From NCBI GenBank assembly GCA_021399435.1, contig JAJTUP010000031.1:124001-188000 (forward strand): a stretch of 64,000 bases of DNA. Direction: 5' to 3'. A model generated the notes under the pieces. That model ran no database searches. It saw only the letters and a list, made by a program, of their open reading frames with translations, and was not told the DNA's origin. A program made the position numbers and the translations under genes. Of this stretch, positions 58,690-64,000 are shown piece after piece; the first letter of the stretch is position 1; each line of letters begins with the position of its first letter. This DNA is from Diaporthe sp. PMI_573 (taxonomy: Eukaryota > Ascomycota > Sordariomycetes > Diaporthales > Diaporthaceae).

Positions 58690-59860
58690 CAGTGATGTTA
58701 TTGGATTGGATTGGAGCTGGATCCGAGCCTCGATCCAATCCAGTCCAGACGTGGGGACAGGCAGCCTCCAGGATATCCAGAACCGATCCAGTTCATATTT
58801 TTACCCTTTTGGGACAATCAATGAGCCGCTGAATAAGCAGACTTGGAGTAGAACTGTTCTTGTCCTTGGGTTATGACACCACCTAACTACGGAGCTCATG
58901 TTCTCTAGCAACTTGCGTCTCCAGTATGTTCTTCTCGCTTCCATCATCTTCGCCGCCTTCCTCTCCCTCACCCAGCCCATCCGCCCCAACTGTACTCCCT
59001 GCCTCACCCTCCATCAAACCGATGGCAGAGTCATCAAATGCCTTCTGCTCCGGGCGACCATACCAAGCTCGTAAGCACTCGCTGGCTTCAATGACGTCCA
59101 TCCGGAGCCGTGAGCGATGATTTGGTGTTTCGATTCCAGGTGGTTTAAGGTAGTACAATTGCCCTTGCCGGAAATAGGAAGTCCCTGTTGGCGCTGCTGC
59201 TGTTCGCACAGATAACAGTACCAGAACGTCTTCGTCGGGTCCTGCTTGAGTTGTATGTCTTCACCATACTGCCAGACGACTGATGTCCTTTTCTTGGTGT
59301 GCTTTTGGGACTTTGCCACAACAGAGTAGCGTACATATTGCTTCCCATTCAGCTTGAATTCGTCGGGTTCGATCAGGGTTCCGTCGGGGTCGTTTGGGCG
59401 AGGACTAATATATGTTGGAGCAAGAATAACTCTGTCAGAATCAGGACGGCGACCGCTGGCAGCACCGAAATAGCTGGAGATAGTGGCCATGGTGTAGCTG
59501 GTGAGTGGACTGTTCAGACACGTCTGCCACAGTAGAAGGACTGCTGAAGTCGCGAGCGACGCGTTTGCCTCCGTGCTTTTAATAGCGTAGCAATCTGCAC
59601 GCGTTGGATGTTAACCCAATAGCGGAACGATAGTTCGCGCGTCGTGTCGTGGTCTGCGACGGCAGCTGCGACGGGAGACTCCTCATGACCACTCAATTAG
59701 GCTTAGCTCTTGCCTTATCAGGTTAGACCATTGGAGCTCCAGGAGCTGGTTGCCAATCAATCCAATCCAGTCCAAATCTTCGAGAAACCCAAATCCAGTC
59801 CAGCCATTTTCCGACAAATCCAGTCCAATCCAAATTGCCTCCAATCCAATAACATCACTG
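58690..59860 (-). mobile_element. hAT-family DNA transposon, 1171 bp, internally deleted
   Basis: Terminal inverted repeats of 22 bp match perfectly: left end 58690-58711 (starts CAGTGATGTTATTGG) and right end 59839-59860 (ends CCAATAACATCACTG). The CAGTG terminus and an 8-bp target duplication are hallmarks of hAT elements. Subterminal DNA at both ends is full of short (T)CCAATCCA(G)TCC motifs, as in transposase-binding zones. Inside is a minus-strand piece of transposase: a BED zinc finger followed, out of frame, by a tail resembling the hAT dimerisation region; the RNase-H-like catalytic core is missing. It must therefore be moved by a full-length relative elsewhere. It sits inside exon 3 of a regulator gene. 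Confidence 0.93.
58883..59490 (-). pseudogene. Transposase remnant: BED zinc finger plus C-terminal dimerisation tail
   Basis: From ATG 59490 the frame (MATISSYFGAASGRRP) runs into a BED-type finger: TSVVWQYGEDIQL, FWYCYLC (C-x2-C) and LNHLESKH (H-x4-H). About 40 codons later it stops. In another frame, starting close behind the finger, comes SRLRMDVIEASECLRAWYG, which resembles the RNRL...EALECLKSWY end of hAT dimerisation domains, followed by an acidic tail ending at 58883. The two ends of a transposase are thus brought together by deletion of everything between, near 59105-59130. It cannot make active transposase, but a BED-only protein might still bind hAT ends. Confidence 0.7.
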
Positions 59861-59868
59861 TGTACGAT
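59861..59868. repeat. Right target site duplication (8 bp)
   Basis: TGTACGAT, the partner of 58682-58689. In the coding (minus) direction of the host gene it reads ATCGTACA, spanning codons of exon 3. Confidence 0.95.
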
Positions 59869-60592
59869 TCCTTGCAGCAACTTGGACCCACTCCGTATAT
59901 GAGTCCCTGCTATGGCATGATGTCCTTGCATGTTCTGTAACACAGCTTCAGTGTCAAGCGACATAATAAGGTCATACAGACGCGGGGATATACCTCGAAG
60001 CAAGTAAACAAGATGCATGCGATGAGGGAGACATCCAAACCCCGCTGTTGTCCTGGCGACGGAGGGGCCAACAAACTTTTGATTGCGAGGTTATACTGCT
60101 GCAATGCGAACGACACCTCGGAACCTCTGCCGAATATGTGCTGTTCATGTAATGAACCTATGGCGGTGATGGCATGGCGGATAGCCGGTTCGTAGTGTGC
60201 AGTTTGGAGAACAAGTCTTTCCCAAAATGCAGAACCAAAGAGGCCCGCTAATTGTGGGCTAGTTTTCTGTATGAAGAATGCAAAAGACCGCCTTGATAAT
60301 ACGCAGGGATTAACATCAGCTGATGGGTCTATCGTGAAAGCCAGCGGGACTCTGCAAAGATCCGAGGGGTCAACGCAAGGTACGTGAGCGTATCCATTGC
60401 AAACGCGGCGCGTCGTTGTGCATCTCAGGCAATTAGGCCTAGTCTCATCGCATTTGACTCTTCGTGCTGCACATCCATCAGATGAAATATTCAGGTCTTT
60501 TGATTCCGAGACTTGCCTTTGCATGTGAGACATCCGGTCCGTGTCTTCGGTCCGTACGCACGCTTCCTCCTCCCTTTCGCCACCTTGGGCAT

Positions 60593-61390
60593 CTCGAGAT
60601 CAGGGGAAGGCGACAAGAAGAAGCGACCTATAGGCTCTCAGCATCCCGCCACGCCATCATTGACACATTGGTATAATGGGAAAGCGGTCAAAAGCAAAAC
60701 GCACGATGTGGGTAGATCCCACCGCTAGCACATTACCAGCCTCACTATGATCCTCTTTGGACAGCCAAGCGTGTTTTAATCACAACCCTAGTGATGCGGA
60801 GTACAATTGGCGATCGCAAGGTCAGACGACTTTGCTGTGGGCTCTTTGCAGAGAAAAGGGTGAACAGAGTCAGAGCGCGGGTCGTGAGTTATCGTACTCG
60901 TAGGGACCCTGCTTCGGAGGGATTCTCGTAATTCTAGACACTGGTTCTAGGCAGTTGCAAAGAATTAAGAAGTCATAAAAGGGATCCCGCCGACACGACC
61001 AGAACTGCTCCCCGGTTGGCTGGCTCGTAAGGACCCTGTCGTTTTAGCGCATTATCTCTCAGCCGCAGGATCTCTAACCATGGCTATCGTAGCAATCACT
61101 AGCGCAGTCGTAAGGCTAGGAACCCTTCTGGGGCAAAATAGGATCCATAAACTACCGATTTAGGTGAAAGTCGGCTCTTCATACTGAGTACCATAGCTAT
61201 GTTAATAAATCCTTGATAGGAAATTGTGTGCCGAAATATGCCACTGAGCTGATCCTGTGTCACAACAAAGTTGAATGTTTCTGCCAAATCACTAAGCTAC
61301 GAGGCCAAGAGATTATCACCGTTCAGGATTATTGCGTCTTTAAAGCAACACCCCCGGGGACGTCCCAGAATTGGTCATCACCAGCACAGA
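60593..61390. other. Intergenic region between divergent split regulator and hydrolase genes
   Basis: No coding signal; frames on both strands are short and unsupported. It should contain the promoter of the regulator near 60600-60700. Confidence 0.5.
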
Positions 61391-61398
61391 TATATAAA
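61391..61398 (+). promoter_or_regulatory. TATA box of the S33-like hydrolase gene
   Basis: TATATAAA, 93 bases before the start codon at 61484. Confidence 0.65.
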
Positions 61399-61483
61399 CA
61401 CATCAACTGCTCTTTCACGCTCCCAGGGCCGTCTGAATATCTGTACTTCACGCTCATCTCAACCACAGACTGGAACACCCAAG

Positions 61484-63505
61484 ATGAAGGTTTCTGCATT
61501 CTCTCTTCTTGCCTTGCTGGGCCTGTCTCACAGTGCCCGAGCAGACTCTTCCGCAGACTGTTCCCTGGCTACAATTAATTCTTCTGAGCAGCTTACTTGG
61601 TGCCCTTGCGAGGACGGATTCCTCTGCTCCCGGCTGGATGTTGGTCCCTTCCCACCCTCTCTCCAGATGTCTCTACCCACCCAGGCTGATCCAGTCTCCT
61701 AGGTACCTCTCGATTATCAAAACCCGGAGCTCGGCCGGGCTTCTGTTCCTCTGATAAAGGTCCCCGCCGTCGCGAATTCGACAAGGGGACCGTATCAGGG
61801 TATGATTCTCGTCAATCCCGGCGGCCCGGGGGGCTCGGGTATTGAAGAAGCTCAAATTTATGGCAAGGACCGCTTTCAGGTGAGATTCAAGCAATGTTTC
61901 TTCCCAAAGTTGTACGCACTCAGACGCCCACTTGGGAAGAAGCCAATATTACACTGGTTTCCTCGCACATCTCACTCTGCGCTAGCTTCATGCTGGTCTT
62001 TCCAATTCTGCCATTTCTGAGTGTTATGAGTCGAGGCTGACTAATTTCTGTGAAAAGGCAGCATTGGGGGACAATTGGGATATCGTTGGCTTTGATCCAA
62101 GAGGCATGTGGCAGAGCAAGCCCTTGGCCAACTGCTCGGCTACGCCAGCAGCTCAAAATACGACTTTGGATCCGAGGTCAGTGCCGAGGATGCCAGACGA
62201 CTTCTACGACAGTTACATCCAGCTCGGGATCGACATTGGCTCTGAATGTGCGGAATTGGCGGGTGGACAGCTCGATGCCGGACCACACATGTCGACTGCT
62301 ACCACTGCCCGGGACATGCTCAGCATCGTCGATGCCTTCGCAGCAACAGAGGACGGGCAGAGGGCCTCGAAGCCCAGCCATCTCCTGAACTACTACGGCA
62401 TTAGCTACGGCACCTTCCTTGGGCAGACATTTGCTTCGATGTTTCCGGAGCGAGTGGGCAGCATGGTACTGGACGCCGTGGTGGACCCGGAGACCTATCT
62501 CACCAATCTGACCCGCAACAATGTGAACCATCTCGACGGCGCCATCGCCGGCTTCTTCATCTTTTGCCACGAGCTTGGCCCGTCGGGGTGTCCCTATTAC
62601 ACCGGCTCCTCGGCCAAGGATATCTACCAGCGTTTTGCACGGTCGTACGCACAGCTCGACGCCAACAAGGCCAGGGAAGAAAACTGGTCGAACGCTACAG
62701 TCATCGAGAGCGCGTTGCTGAACCTGAAGGTCGGGATCCTGGCGGCGGCGTATGCACCGATCACGCAATTCGGCACGCTGGCGGATGCGCTGCTTGGCCT
62801 GGAGGTTGCAATCCAGAGGCAGAGTTTGGGCGAGTGGATCAGCAGCGTGATAGGGCTCTCCGGAGACCCTTCCCCTGCTGGCTTTACTAACGCACAGTTT
62901 GCCCTCGGCGTGTTGTGCTCTGATCAAGACAACATATGGTACAACAAGACCCTGGAGGATTTCAGGCCTCTCGTAGCCGAACTCGAGGAACAGAGCATCA
63001 TTGCGGAAATATGGATCAAGACTCAGTTAGGATGCAGTGGTTGGTCGATCAAGGCTGTGGAAAGATTCGCGGGGCCGTTCATTGGCGACACGGCGACTCC
63101 CATCCTGTTCGTCGGTAACACCTACGATCCTGTAACCCCTGTTGACAAGTGAGTTCCTTCAGCCTCCCGTCGAGTCTTCCGGTGATGTCTGACCCCGAGA
63201 ACAGCGCGTTGTCCTCGGCACAAAAATACAAGGGTGCTCAAGCTCTTGTCATTGATGGGATTGGGGTGAGTACAACGAAGCCCGTTCATTAAACCTAAAG
63301 CAGCTTTCTGACATTTCCATAGCACAGCGTTATCAATACCGCGAACATGTGCGGATTCGACAAAATCACAAAGTATTTCAACACTGGCGAGATGCCCGGG
63401 AATGATTCGTTCTGCGCGTTCGAGGGAGATAGCCTCGGCGTCTCGTTAAACGGGACACTGAGAGAAAGTATCCTCCAGGCCGGGTTGGCAAATCTGATGA
63501 GCTGA
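61484..63505 (+). CDS. Secreted alpha/beta hydrolase, peptidase S33 / TAP-like
   Basis: Exons 61484-61639, 61703-61879, 62058-63148, 63205-63265, 63323-63505; introns 63, 178, 56 and 57 nt with matching phases; 555 aa. Signal peptide MKVSAFSLLALLGLSHSARA. N-terminal CxC pair (WCPCEDGFLCSRLDVPLDY), which is usual in these exopeptidase-like hydrolases; oxyanion region VNPGGPGGSG; nucleophile Ser227 in YYGISYGT; Asp468 in GNTYDPVTP; His496 in DGIGHSV. Bacterial relatives are tripeptidyl aminopeptidases and fungal ones may be secreted peptidases or esterases. Many N-glycosylation sequons. The second intron is long for this genome but has good GTGAGA and AAAG borders. Not obviously connected with the split regulator upstream, though the two are divergent. 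Confidence 0.9.
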
Positions 63506-64000
63506 TTTGATGGAGAGTATCAATGAGTTATAAAGGTCGTCCATCACCTTTGGCGACGGGGGGTTGAAGTTGTGGTTGACGACTGATTCCTTTTTGAGGA
63601 GCAGTTACTGGTCGCCAGACTGTTTGTGGTTGTCATGAGAGTGATTAGATTCTGTGTTCATCTTTTAAGCACCAAACAAGAGACATGATATTAATTGAGG
63701 ATGTCATCCCTTCTTATGACCAAGCTGGACTCTGCATGCTGAATTGGTCGTGGTAGCGGTAGATGATCCAAAGCGTCAGGGGTCACTTCGGTAGGTCGAT
63801 CCGCTGGCCGACCTCGGTGCCGAGCCCACCCCACTAGTACCTTTCTGATTGGCTTGATCAAGTCAGGCCTGACGAGGTAGTTCTAGCTCCCGCCGCAGTC
63901 GTCACCTTGCCAGGCATCTGCCCAGAGCCCCGGGAGGGACGTCAAGCGCCATCAGCCGTCTCCCACCATCCCCCACCACGAACTCGACGTCGCCTCCACC
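63506..64000. other. Window end without a supported gene
   Basis: The 3' flank of the hydrolase gene. The last 100 bases are GC-rich and may belong to a gene outside the window on the minus strand, but no frame can be claimed. Confidence 0.4.

Larger units (their letters stand above)
57686..60592 (-). pseudogene. Zn(II)2Cys6 transcription factor gene split by a hAT transposon
   Basis: Pieces: exon 1 60592-60517, GC-AG intron 60516-60467, exon 2 60466-59994, intron 59993-59935, exon 3 5' part 59934-59861, the inserted element plus one target duplication 59860-58682, exon 3 3' part 58681-58561, intron 58560-58508, exon 4 58507-57686. Without the insert the frame would be continuous for 521 codons. 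Zinc cluster C21-x2-C24-x6-C31-x6-C38-x2-C41-x6-C48, preceded by a basic arm (KGRRKRAYGPKTRTG). The rest matches C6 regulators with a DUF3468-like architecture (RHAITAIGSLHEQ; RQEGLWNSLVVAKAAERILEIE). As it stands, translation enters the element after the codon for the target site and ends soon after, so the C-terminal two-thirds are lost. Everything else in the gene is intact, so the insertion appears recent. Confidence 0.88.

Noticed and set aside
59683..60018. 111-codon minus-strand frame that looks like a protein of its own
   Set aside because: It is a run-through from exon 3 of the split regulator into the transposon end; the repeated IGLDLS-type residues are the CCAATCCA subterminal repeats being translated.

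Overview
The window is nuclear DNA of a filamentous ascomycete (Pezizomycotina). Evidence: genes carry short GT-AG introns (mostly 50-100 nt) with CTAAC/CTGAC-like branch points; there are two HET-domain genes, four Zn(II)2Cys6-type regulators or remnants, a GH6 cellobiohydrolase, a membrane terpene cyclase-type gene and a hAT DNA transposon; coding strands mix without operons. The species cannot be fixed from sequence alone. Coordinates below are for spliced models worked out by hand from reading frames and splice sites; no database was searched.

Layout. 1-13.0 kb is almost free of protein genes; its only convincing gene is a two-exon, 72-residue cysteine-rich protein at 3991-4276. 13.1-14.3 kb (-) is a Pyr4/PaxB-like terpene cyclase interrupted by an in-frame TAG. 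14.3-15.9 kb is an AT-rich relic. 15.9-21.9 kb holds a zinc-free medium-chain reductase, a HET-domain protein (-) and a SET-domain lysine methyltransferase. 22.2-22.6 kb is a candidate small secreted protein.

23.4-33.1 kb looks like a sugar/glycoside-use cluster: secreted GH39-type hydrolase (-), Zn2Cys6 regulator (-, seven exons, one only 15 nt), Gfo/Idh/MocA dehydrogenase (+, divergent from the regulator across a 595-bp shared promoter with two CGG-N9-CCG palindromes) and an MFS sugar porter (+). It is followed by a secreted haem peroxidase (-), a second HET gene (+) and a GH6 cellobiohydrolase (-). 41-47.6 kb is gene-poor and contains two broken fragments facing each other: a frame-shifted glycoside-hydrolase-like relic (-) and the C-terminal part of a fungal regulator (+).

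47.7-64 kb: a streptogrisin-like (bacterial-type, intronless) secreted serine protease; a LaeA-like methyltransferase (-); a divergent Pad1 (flavin prenyltransferase) / Fdc1 (prFMN-dependent decarboxylase) pair with an adjacent Zn2Cys6 regulator, matching the phenylacrylic/sorbic acid decarboxylation clusters known from Aspergillus; another Zn2Cys6 regulator gene split by a 1171-bp hAT element with 22-bp terminal inverted repeats and a perfect 8-bp target duplication; and a secreted S33/TAP-like alpha/beta hydrolase.

The most noteworthy points are the recent-looking hAT disruption of a regulator, the nonsense-broken terpene cyclase, the small hidden cysteine-rich gene, the actinobacterial-type protease and the two co-located metabolic modules each with its own regulator.
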